Source: CAZDSS01 sp964508185 (GTDB taxonomy: Bacteria; Pseudomonadota; Alphaproteobacteria; Sphingomonadales; Govanellaceae). From it: a stretch of 29,544 nucleotides of DNA. Both the position numbers and the translations under genes were made by a program. Positions 22,907 to 29,544 of this stretch are shown here, piece after piece. Every line of letters starts with the position of its first letter. The first letter of the stretch is position 1. The stretch is from the NCBI GenBank assembly GCA_964508185.1, contig CAZDSS010000024.1:1-29544 (forward strand), in the 5' to 3' direction. Under the pieces are notes generated by a model that had not been told where the DNA came from, ran no database searches, and worked only from the letters and a program-made list of their open reading frames with translations.

Positions 22907-25141
22907 ATGATTTCCCATCAAGATCGTCGTCATGTCTCCGGCAAGCTCGCGCGCGCCCTGAAATACGGCACCATACTGGCCGCCGCCTTGTCGGCGGGTC
23001 AGGTCGCTGCCGAGGAAGCGGCGCGGTTCGCCATCGAGGAAGTGGTGGTCACCGCCACCAAGCGCGGCGCCCAGAGCCTGCAGGAAGTGCCGTTCGCCGT
23101 GCAGGCGGTGGGCGCGGAAGACCTCGCCATGCGCGGGGCCATGGATTTCAAGGACTTCTTCCGCCTGGTCCCCGGTCTTGCCGTCTATGACCAGGGCCCC
23201 GGCGACAAGCGCTACATCATCCGCGGCGTCAATGCGGTGGGTGCAGGCACCGTCGGCATCTATCTTGATGAAGTGATCGTCACCGGGGAAAACGCCCAGG
23301 ACGGCGGCGGCCGCCAGCCCGACATCAAGCTGTTCGACATCGACCGCATCGAGGTGCTGAAGGGCCCCCAGGGCACCACCTTCGGCTCGAGCTCGCTTTC
23401 TGGCACCATCCGCTACATCACCCGCAAGCCCGAGCTTGACGAGCTTTCGGCGAGCGTCGGCGGCAGCCTGCGCGTGACCAAGGGGTCGGACGTCGGCTGG
23501 CATGCGGAAGGCATGGTCAATGCGCCGCTCGCCGAGGACAAGGCGGCGATCCGCATCGCGGCCTACGCTCTCGACAGCAAGGGCTGGATCAGCAACCGTC
23601 TGGCCGAGGACGTGAACAACGAGGAGACCTACGCCGCGCGCATCTCCGCCCGCGTCAAGCCCACGGAAGCGCTGACCATCGACCTCATGGCCATGTATCA
23701 GGACGGCGAGACGGGCGGTCCGTCCTATCTCAACCGGGTAGATTACGAGGGCAATCCCATCACCCGCGACTTCTTCCAGGCCGACGTGGTGCGCGCGGGC
23801 TTCCAGGACGAATCCCAGATCTACAACGCCACCATCGAATATGCGGCGGATCACGGCACCGTCACCGGCACCGCGTCCCTGTTCAAGCGCGAGACGGTGT
23901 TCGACCGCGACGCCTCCCTGGTGATGGACGCCTTCCTCAACCTGCCCTATGACGGAGACGGCCGCAGCATCATCAGCCAGCCCAAGGACCACGAGCTGCA
24001 GAGCTATGAATTGCGCTACGCCTCGTCCTTCTCGGGTCCCTTCCAGATCCTCGCCGGCGCCTTTTACCAGAAGGAAAAGCGCGACTTCCGGAGCGCGATC
24101 TTCAGCGCCGGCCCCGACGGCCGGATCGAGGCCAATCCGCGCGTCCTTCTCGACCGCCGGGTCCGTACCACCATCGACCAGCTCGCCTTCTTCGGCGAGG
24201 TGAGCCTGGACATCACCGACCGCCTCACGGTGACGGGCGGCGCGCGCTACTATGATTTCGAGATCGACGAGGTGGCCAATGCCGTGAAGGGCATCGGCGG
24301 CGCGCCGGGCGCGGGCGTCGGCCCGCTTCTCAAGAGCGGCGAGGACGGGGTCATCTTCAAGGGCAACATCTCCTATGACCTGACCGACGACGCCCATGTC
24401 TACTTCCAGGTGGCGGAAGGCTTCCGCTCCGGCGGCACCAACGACCAGACGGCGGCGCAGCTCGCCAATGTGGTGATCCCGGCCGGGTTCGGCTCCGACT
24501 CCCTCATCAACTATGAGGTGGGCCTCAAGTCGTCCTTCCTCGACCACCGGGTCTATTTCAACGCCTCCGCCTATCTCATCGACTGGTCCGACATCCAGAT
24601 CCAGGACCAGGCGACGGACGGCACCCTGACCTTCCCGTTCCGCAGCAACGGCGGCGCGGCCAAGATCAAGGGCCTCGAGATCGAGCTTACGACCTATCCC
24701 ATGGAAGGCCTGCAGATCGGCCTCACCGCCAACTTCTCCGACGCCAAGCTGACGGAGGACAACCCCATTCCGAGCACCGGCCGCGACGGCGATGCCATCA
24801 CCTATGTGCCGGATACGACGCTCTCGCTCACGGCGCAGTATGAATGGCCGCTCTGGGGCGATGTCATGGGGCAGGTCGGCGGCGACGTGTCCTATGTGGG
24901 CTCCCGCAATACGGAGTTCCGGCCCGACAATCCCCTGTTCATGAAGCTTGAGGATTACGCCCTCGTGAACCTGCGCGCGGGCGTCGTGGCCGCGGACTGG
25001 TCGGCGACCCTCGTCGTCAACAACCTGTTCAACGACAATTCGGTCGTGGACGTCTACCGCATCCAGCCGGGGGTGACGCCCGACGGTTATCTGGTGAACG
25101 TGCCGCGGAGCTTCATCCTGAGCTTCGCCAAGCATTTCTGA
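22907..25141 (+). CDS. TonB-dependent outer-membrane receptor 3
   Basis: This 744-residue receptor starts at ATG 22907, preceded by GGAGGAAGAG, and opens with a long signal peptide (KLARALKYGTILAAALSAG, VAA-E cleavage near residue 35). The TonB box is EEVVVTATKR (about 44-53). The plug contains LQEVPFAVQAVGAEDL and IDRIEVLKGPQGTTFGSSS, where SLSGTIRYITRKP replaces the more usual GGAINI wording. The barrel ends SFILSFAKHF with a terminal phenylalanine. It resembles the widespread alphaproteobacterial small-ligand receptors and does not itself reveal the ligand. It leads the unit that continues with an NSS symporter, VOC protein, RidA-like protein and amidohydrolase, and faces lysR. Confidence 0.93.
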   Translation: MISHQDRRHVSGKLARALKYGTILAAALSAGQVAAEEAARFAIEEVVVTATKRGAQSLQEVPFAVQAVGAEDLAMRGAMDFKDFFRLVPGLAVYDQGPGDKRYIIRGVNAVGAGTVGIYLDEVIVTGENAQDGGGRQPDIKLFDIDRIEVLKGPQGTTFGSSSLSGTIRYITRKPELDELSASVGGSLRVTKGSDVGWHAEGMVNAPLAEDKAAIRIAAYALDSKGWISNRLAEDVNNEETYAARISARVKPTEALTIDLMAMYQDGETGGPSYLNRVDYEGNPITRDFFQADVVRAGFQDESQIYNATIEYAADHGTVTGTASLFKRETVFDRDASLVMDAFLNLPYDGDGRSIISQPKDHELQSYELRYASSFSGPFQILAGAFYQKEKRDFRSAIFSAGPDGRIEANPRVLLDRRVRTTIDQLAFFGEVSLDITDRLTVTGGARYYDFEIDEVANAVKGIGGAPGAGVGPLLKSGEDGVIFKGNISYDLTDDAHVYFQVAEGFRSGGTNDQTAAQLANVVIPAGFGSDSLINYEVGLKSSFLDHRVYFNASAYLIDWSDIQIQDQATDGTLTFPFRSNGGAAKIKGLEIELTTYPMEGLQIGLTANFSDAKLTEDNPIPSTGRDGDAITYVPDTTLSLTAQYEWPLWGDVMGQVGGDVSYVGSRNTEFRPDNPLFMKLEDYALVNLRAGVVAADWSATLVVNNLFNDNSVVDVYRIQPGVTPDGYLVNVPRSFILSFAKHF

Positions 25142-25150
25142 TGTAACATG

Positions 25151-25184
25151 ACCGCCCGCCCGACCCCATCGGGCGGGCGGTTTC
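25151..25184 (+). terminator. Very stable intercistronic hairpin after TonB receptor 3
   Basis: A perfect 13-base-pair stem (ACCGCCCGCCCGA / TCGGGCGGGCGGT) with a five-base loop CCCCA and a short T-run (TTT). It lies between the receptor stop and the symporter start and could reduce transcription into the transport and enzyme genes or protect the receptor mRNA. The short T-run argues for partial termination. Confidence 0.65.
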
Positions 25185-25216
25185 CGTATCCAGGGTTCCA
25201 AGGTCGAGGGGTAGAC

Positions 25217-26593
25217 ATGGCCGAAGGAGGCGCCACGCCGCGCAAATGGTCGTCCAATCTCATGTTCCTCGCCGCCGCCATCGGCAGCGCCGTGGGCATG
25301 ACCAATATCTGGAAGTTCACCTATGTGGCGGGAGCCAATGGGGGCGGCGCCTTCGTCATCATCTATCTCCTCGCCTGCGCCGGGATCGTGTTCCCCGCCC
25401 TCGTCGCGGAATTCCTCATCGGCCGGCGCGGCGGCGGCAGCGTCGTCGGCAACATGCGGGTCCTTGCCGAGCGCGAGAACATCAGCCCGCGCTGGCGCTA
25501 TTTCGCCTTCATGGCCCTCCTCGGCGTGTTCCTCGCCCTCAGCTTCTATGCGGTGGTCGCCGGCTGGATGGTGGATTATTTCGTCCTTGCGGCCTCGGGC
25601 CGGTTCGGCGGCCTTGATGCGTCGGGCGCCGCCGCCATGCTTCAGGAGATGATGGGCGATCCGCTGCGCATGATGTTCTATCAGGCGCTGTTCCTGGCTG
25701 CGACCGCGCTCACCGTGTCCCTCGGCATCCACAAGGGGCTGGAGCGGGTGCTGAGCTGGATGACGCCGGGCCTTTTCGTCATTCTGCTCGTGCTCCTCGG
25801 CTATTCCGTTCTCGAAGCCGATTTCGCGGGGGGCGTTCGCTTCCTGTTCAATCCCGACTTCTCCCGGGTCGATGCGGGGGTGGTCCTCGCCGCCATCGGC
25901 CAGGCCTTCTTTTCCATCGGGGTGGGCGTCGGCGTGCTCATGACCATCGGCGCCTACATGGACAGGCAGTCCTCCATCATGCGCAGCTCCGTCGTGGTCG
26001 TCATCGCGGACGCCGCGGCCGCGATCTGCGCGGGCCTTGCGATCTTCCCCATCATCCTCGCCCACGGGCTTTCCCCCGCCGAGGGGCCGGGGCTCGTCTT
26101 CGCGACGCTGCCCATCGCCTTTTCCCAGATCGTGGGCGGCAGCGTCCTCGGCGCCCTGTTCTTCATCCTGGTGGCGGTCGCCGCCTTCACCTCGGCGGTC
26201 ACCCTCATGGAGACCATCGTCGCCTGGCTCGAGGAAGCAACGCGTCTTTCGCGCGGCGTCATCAGCCTCATGGTCGGCGCAGCGCTCTGGCTTGTGGGGC
26301 TTCTCACCGTCTTCTCGTTCAACATCTGGGCCGATTTCCATCCCCTCGGCTTCTGGAAGCCCATGGCGGGCAAGACGGTGTTCGACGTGCTCGACTATCT
26401 CGTCTCCAACATCATCATGCCCTTGGGCGGGATCCTGGTTGCCGTGCTCGCGGGCTGGGCGCTTTCCCGCAAGTCCGCCGCCGAGGAACTCGGCCTCGAC
26501 GAGACCGGCGGCGTCTTCCGGCTGTGGCTGTTCGCGACGCGCTTCCTCGTGCCCGTCGCCGTCCTCGCCCTCTTCATCGTCAATCTCGGCTGA
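25217..26593 (+). CDS. Sodium-dependent NSS (LeuT-fold) transporter
   Basis: This 458-residue inner-membrane symporter has about 11-12 segments and the NSS signature in helix 1: AAAIGSAVGMTNIWKFTY. The sodium-ligand asparagine (Asn30) is present. The usual WRFP reads WKFT, so the extracellular-gate arginine is lysine (Lys33) and the following proline is threonine, which could alter gating or selectivity. Bacterial NSS proteins take up amino acids such as leucine, tryptophan, tyrosine or methionine with sodium. In this position it is the probable inner-membrane importer for amino-acid-like products freed in the periplasm. ATG 25217 starts MAEGGATPRKWSSNLMF; the ribosome-binding site is weak (GAGGGG, with three bases before the start). 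Confidence 0.9.
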   Translation: MAEGGATPRKWSSNLMFLAAAIGSAVGMTNIWKFTYVAGANGGGAFVIIYLLACAGIVFPALVAEFLIGRRGGGSVVGNMRVLAERENISPRWRYFAFMALLGVFLALSFYAVVAGWMVDYFVLAASGRFGGLDASGAAAMLQEMMGDPLRMMFYQALFLAATALTVSLGIHKGLERVLSWMTPGLFVILLVLLGYSVLEADFAGGVRFLFNPDFSRVDAGVVLAAIGQAFFSIGVGVGVLMTIGAYMDRQSSIMRSSVVVVIADAAAAICAGLAIFPIILAHGLSPAEGPGLVFATLPIAFSQIVGGSVLGALFFILVAVAAFTSAVTLMETIVAWLEEATRLSRGVISLMVGAALWLVGLLTVFSFNIWADFHPLGFWKPMAGKTVFDVLDYLVSNIIMPLGGILVAVLAGWALSRKSAAEELGLDETGGVFRLWLFATRFLVPVAVLALFIVNLG

Positions 26594-26607
26594 GAAAGGA
26601 TCATGTC

Positions 26608-27153
26608 ATGACAGCGCAGACCCCGTTTCCCGGCTTCCGCCATGTGGATCATGTGTCCATGACCGTGGCCGACGTGGATGCGGTCGCCGATTTCTACGTG
26701 AAGGCCTTCGGGGCGCAGGTGGCCTATCGCATGGGACCCTTCGATGCCGCCGAAATGCCGCCCATGGAGGATGGGCGCGACTGGACCGCAGCCCATGTGG
26801 ACGTGCCGGGCGCCAAGCTCAGGATCGTCATGCTGAAGCTCGCGTCCAACCTGATGATCGAGCTCTTCCAGTACGACAAGCCGAAGGATGCCCGCCGCGA
26901 CCCGCCGCGCAACTGCGACATTGGCGGCCATCACCTGGCCTTCCGGGTCGACGATCTGGAAGCCGCCATCGCCCATCTCGAGAAACATGGCTGCCGGGCC
27001 CTCGCCGGACCCATCGTCATGGACGAGGGGCCGACGGTGGGCTGCCGCGCCCAGTACCTCGTGGATCCTTTCGGCAATTACATGGAGCTGATGGAATACA
27101 AGCATCAGGCCTTCATGGACGAGACCGGGGTGATCCCCTACGAAGGCGAATAA
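26608..27153 (+). CDS. VOC (glyoxalase/dioxygenase fold) family protein
   Basis: This 181-residue cytosolic protein has two beta-alpha-beta-beta-beta modules. Likely metal ligands are the histidine of HVDHVSMTV (His15), one of the pair in GGHHLAFRV, and the glutamate of NYMELMEY. Between them is KLRIVMLKLASNLMIELFQY. Such proteins include glyoxalase I, methylmalonyl-CoA epimerase and ring-cleaving dioxygenases; this length and the LFQY motif are common in unassigned lyase- or epimerase-like members. The gene begins 14 bases after the symporter stop with GAAAGGA upstream and ends 19 bases before the RidA-like gene. An epimerase or isomerase step on the imported substrate is possible, and would be notable because no hydroxyproline epimerase is seen here. 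Confidence 0.82.
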   Translation: MTAQTPFPGFRHVDHVSMTVADVDAVADFYVKAFGAQVAYRMGPFDAAEMPPMEDGRDWTAAHVDVPGAKLRIVMLKLASNLMIELFQYDKPKDARRDPPRNCDIGGHHLAFRVDDLEAAIAHLEKHGCRALAGPIVMDEGPTVGCRAQYLVDPFGNYMELMEYKHQAFMDETGVIPYEGE

Positions 27154-27172
27154 AGGAAGGAGATCGAGAGCC

Positions 27173-27577
27173 ATGCCGCGTCAAGCCATCAATCCCGCCT
27201 CCATGTATGAAAGCGTGCCCTTCGGCTTCTCCCATGCGGTGAAGCGGAGCGGCCGCACCACCATCCATTGCGCCGGCCAGACCGCCTGGGACAAGGACCG
27301 CAACATCGTCGGCCTCAACGACCTTGCGGCCCAGACCGCCCAGGTGCTGGAGAACCTCAAGACGGTGCTCGCCGAAGCGGGCGCGACGCCCGCCGACGTC
27401 GTGCGCATGCGCACCTATGTGGTCAATCACAGCCCCGACAAGCTCGAGGTGATCTGTTCGGCCATCAGCAAGTTCTATGGCGACGTGCCGCCCGCGCCCA
27501 ACACGCTCATCGGGGTGCAGGCCCTGGCGCTCCCGGAATTCCTGATCGAAATCGAAGCAACCGCGGTCATCGACTGA
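27173..27577 (+). CDS. RidA/YjgF family protein without the deaminase arginine
   Basis: This 134-residue small trimer-forming protein matches RidA (TIHCAGQTAWDKDRNIVG, ENLKTVLAEAGATPADVVRM, FLIEIEATAV). RidA uses an arginine just before the last strands (R105 in E. coli) to deaminate reactive 2-aminoacrylate and other imines. Here that region reads PAPNTLIGVQALALP, with Asn110 at the arginine position, so classic imine deaminase activity is doubtful; it fits the Rid subfamilies that lack this arginine. The gene follows a GGAAGGAG site. Its presence beside imine-producing dehydrogenase genes fits the family theme even if the chemistry differs. Confidence 0.88.
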   Translation: MPRQAINPASMYESVPFGFSHAVKRSGRTTIHCAGQTAWDKDRNIVGLNDLAAQTAQVLENLKTVLAEAGATPADVVRMRTYVVNHSPDKLEVICSAISKFYGDVPPAPNTLIGVQALALPEFLIEIEATAVID

Positions 27578-27600
27578 TCGCAGGAGGAGGGGGTAATCAG

Positions 27601-28899
27601 ATGTTGAAGCGCACAATCCGCACGGCGATGGCTGCGGCCGTATCCTGCGCGCTGTGGCACGCCCCGGTCCAGGCGGCGGAAGGGCCGGCGATCAAGGCGC
27701 TGGTCGGCGGCACCGTCGTCGACGTGGAAGCCGGCAAGACCATTCCGGATGCCGTGGTGCTGGTTGAAGGCGAACGCATCGCGGCGGTGGGCCGTCGCGG
27801 CGAGGTCGCGATCCCCGAGGGTGCGGAGCAGGTCGACGCCACGGGCAAGTGGCTGCTGCCGGGCCTCATGAACATGCATGTGCATCTCGGGCTCAAGCTT
27901 CCGGGCGCTGCGGCGCTTGCGCTCCTGCACGAGACCGAGGCGGAGCTCGCGCTGCGCATGGCGAAGAATGCCCGCGACACGCTCATGACCGGCACCACCA
28001 CCATCCGCGATCCCGGGGATGACCGGCGCGCCGACATCGCCCTCGCCAAGGCGATCAAGCGCGGCGACTTCATCGGCCCGCGCATCTTCAGCGCCGGTGT
28101 GCCCATCGGTCCCACGGGCGGCCACGGGTCGGAGCCCGGCACCACGGGCATCGACGGACCGGATGCGGTAATGACCGCGGTGCGCTCCGAAATCGCCGCC
28201 GGGGCCAGCTGGATCAAGCTCATGATCAGCCGCGGCATCGCGTCCTATTCGGGCGACATCGCCGCGTCCGACATGACGCTCGAGGAAATGCGGGCGGCGG
28301 TCAATGTGGCCAGCCGCCACGGCGTCAAGGTCACCGCCCATTCGGGCTCGCCGCTCGCCACCATGGAGGCGCTGGATGCCGGGGTCTCCTGCTTCGAGCA
28401 CGGCTATTTCCTGACCGAGGAAGTATTCCGCCGCATGAAGAAGGAGGGCGCCTGGTACGTGCCCACGATCGTGGTGAGCCAGGCCGGGGCCATGGAATTC
28501 TTCCGCAAGATCGGCTCGCCCCAGTGGTATCTGGACCGCGCCAGGTCGGTCGGCGAAAGCCACTGGAAGGCGCTGCAGACCGCGATCAGGGTGGGCGTCA
28601 ACATCGCCATGGGCAGCGACCAGTTCCCGTTCGAGCCCAACGAGGGCACCGTCGCCTCCGTGCGCGAGATCGAGCTCTATGTGGATGCCGGCATGACGCC
28701 GATCCAGGCGCTCCGCACCGCCACCACCCAGCCGGCGCGTCTGCTGGGTGTTGAGAAGGATCTCGGCACCATCACCCCCGGCAAATATGCCGACATCATC
28801 ATGGTGACGGGGGATCCCACGGAGGATATCAGCGCGCTCCGCACCATCGGCTTCGTCATGAAAGGCGGCGAAATCTACCGCAACGACTGGGCCGAGTGA
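27601..28899 (+). CDS. Exported amidohydrolase, prolidase/imidazolonepropionase-like
   Basis: This 432-residue binuclear amidohydrolase has a signal peptide (IRTAMAAAVSCALWHAPVQA, cleavage near residue 25). Metal residues are in place: His93 and His95 (MNMHVHLG), Lys206 in WIKLMISRG as the probable carbamylated bridge, His247 in VTAHSGS, His267 in CFEHGYF and Asp340 in MGSDQFP. The nearest characterised groups are the microbial Xaa-Pro dipeptidases and carboxypeptidases of the amidohydrolase superfamily, which cut N-acyl or Xaa-Pro peptides. Its ATG at 27601 follows AGGAGGGGG. As last gene of the receptor 3 unit before a strong terminator, it would supply proline-like or other amino acids to the NSS symporter. 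Unlike the M19-like gene, its metal site looks complete. Confidence 0.88.
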   Translation: MLKRTIRTAMAAAVSCALWHAPVQAAEGPAIKALVGGTVVDVEAGKTIPDAVVLVEGERIAAVGRRGEVAIPEGAEQVDATGKWLLPGLMNMHVHLGLKLPGAAALALLHETEAELALRMAKNARDTLMTGTTTIRDPGDDRRADIALAKAIKRGDFIGPRIFSAGVPIGPTGGHGSEPGTTGIDGPDAVMTAVRSEIAAGASWIKLMISRGIASYSGDIAASDMTLEEMRAAVNVASRHGVKVTAHSGSPLATMEALDAGVSCFEHGYFLTEEVFRRMKKEGAWYVPTIVVSQAGAMEFFRKIGSPQWYLDRARSVGESHWKALQTAIRVGVNIAMGSDQFPFEPNEGTVASVREIELYVDAGMTPIQALRTATTQPARLLGVEKDLGTITPGKYADIIMVTGDPTEDISALRTIGFVMKGGEIYRNDWAE

Positions 28900-28907
28900 C
28901 GATTGCG

Positions 28908-28937
28908 ACGGGGCCGCGCCTTCGCGGCCCCGTTTTT
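28908..28937 (+). terminator. Rho-independent terminator after the prolidase-like gene
   Basis: A perfect stem ACGGGGCCGCG / CGCGGCCCCGT with loop CCTT and TTTTT, starting nine bases after the stop. It lies directly against the end of the convergent GntR gene, so it also separates the two opposing transcripts. Confidence 0.92.
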
Positions 28938-29544
28938 CAGCTGAAATAGTCTTCCGAAAGGGTGAGCAGGGATTCCGCCGATGCGTGCACATGGTCGCGC
29001 ATGGCGAGCTCTGCTCCTTCCGCGTCATTGGCCAGCATGGCGTCGATGATGCGCTCATGCTCGGCGAGTGACCGGAGACGCGTGCTCTCCGCCAGCAGCC
29101 GGGCATAGATGATGCGGTAGATGGGAAGCTGGATCTGCGCCACCAGACGCTCAAGCTGGCTGCTCCTCGCCGCTTCGATCAGGAATTGATGGAAGCGGTT
29201 GTTCGCCCGCACATAGCTTTCCCCGCCATCGGGCGCCCTCGCCGTCTGGCGCAGCTCCTCGCGAAACTCCAGAAGCGTCCTGGTCAGCGCCGGATCGGCG
29301 GCGATGATCGGGGTCGCAAGCCGCACCACGAGGCCTTCCAGCAGCTCGCGGATGAGGAATGCTTCCAGCACGTCCTTCTTGCTGAGCCGCCGCACGGTCG
29401 CGCCCTTGTAGAGGGCGAGCTCCACCAGCCCCTCGGCCGCGAGCCGCCGGAACGCCTCGCGCAGCGCCGTGCGGCTGACGCTGATCTGTTCCGCAAGATC
29501 GGGTTCGATGAGGCGCTGCCCGGGCGCGAGCTGGCCGCGCATGA
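28937..29544 (-). CDS. GntR family regulator, FCD (FadR) subgroup, 5' end beyond the window
   Basis: At least 201 residues are visible. The first visible methionine (29542) lies inside the winged-helix domain: the family normally has about 25 more residues before GQLAPGQRLIEPDLAEQI, and the frame is open to the window edge, so the true start is probably outside. The recognition helix is VSRTALREAFRRLAAEGLVE. The C-terminal FCD helical domain carries RFHQFLIEAA, EHERIIDAML and MRDHVHA, supplying histidine metal ligands; the usual aspartate before FH is asparagine (NNRFH). FCD regulators respond to organic acids, amino acids and sugar acids. It converges on the receptor 3 unit, with the terminator between. 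A role in controlling this locus is possible but unproven. Confidence 0.88.
   Translation of the reverse strand, partial: MRGQLAPGQRLIEPDLAEQISVSRTALREAFRRLAAEGLVELALYKGATVRRLSKKDVLEAFLIRELLEGLVVRLATPIIAADPALTRTLLEFREELRQTARAPDGGESYVRANNRFHQFLIEAARSSQLERLVAQIQLPIYRIIYARLLAESTRLRSLAEHERIIDAMLANDAEGAELAMRDHVHASAESLLTLSEDYFS

Noticed and set aside
22763..26341. A very long minus-strand open frame (over 1,100 codons) opposite receptor 3 and the symporter
   Set aside because: Its product is rich in Arg, His, Asp, Glu, Gly and Ala with no domain, and it mirrors two well-supported plus-strand genes. Long antisense frames are expected from strong GC bias at third codon positions.

Overview
The window is GC-rich DNA (about two-thirds G+C by eye) from a Gram-negative bacterium. 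Three TonB-dependent outer-membrane receptors, Tat-type and Sec-type exported enzymes, an FbpABC-type importer and the codon use point to an alphaproteobacterium from a receptor-rich group (Sphingomonadales, Caulobacterales or similar). That placement is inference. No rRNA, tRNA, CRISPR array, insertion sequence or phage gene was found, and no gene-free stretch exceeds 300 bases.

Layout. (1) 1-502 is a damaged or joined left end: a plus-strand fragment of a CapD-type nucleotide-sugar dehydratase membrane domain meets, near base 180, the N-terminal third of a minus-strand 4,5-dihydroxyphthalate-decarboxylase-like protein. (2) 502-4478, minus strand: an ABC import operon (fused permease, ATPase, Tat-exported binding protein), which continues into the decarboxylase-like gene. 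(3) 4559-7217, plus strand: an acyl-CoA-dehydrogenase-fold flavoprotein, an SDR-fold protein without the usual catalytic residues, and a TauE/SafE exporter. (4) 7408-12937, plus strand: TonB receptor 1, an exported amidohydrolase and a Tat-exported M19 dipeptidase-like protein that lacks several metal ligands, followed by a strong terminator. (5) 13182-17862, plus strand: an exported SnoaL-like protein, TonB receptor 2 and an exported DUF885 protein. (6) 22727-17859, minus strand: a LysR regulator, then a DHDPS-family lyase and a three-part amino-acid dehydrogenase (DAO-type FAD subunit, small [2Fe-2S] subunit, FAD/[2Fe-2S] subunit). (7) 22907-28899, plus strand: TonB receptor 3, an NSS sodium symporter, a VOC protein, a RidA-like protein and an exported prolidase-like amidohydrolase, followed by a terminator. 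(8) A GntR/FCD regulator enters from the right edge.

How they may work together. Three times in a row a TonB receptor is followed on the same strand by an exported hydrolase of a peptidase or amidohydrolase class. This suggests that peptide-like or N-acylated amino-acid compounds cross the outer membrane, are cut in the periplasm and then imported (NSS symporter). Inside the cell the heterotrimeric dehydrogenase plus a DHDPS-family deaminase is the arrangement known from D-hydroxyproline or opine catabolism. The LysR gene lies between the oxidative arm and the receptor/transport arm. Two TTG-N9-CAA dyads 31 bases apart in its divergent promoter region are good candidates for the switch that controls them. 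The substrate is not determined by the sequence.
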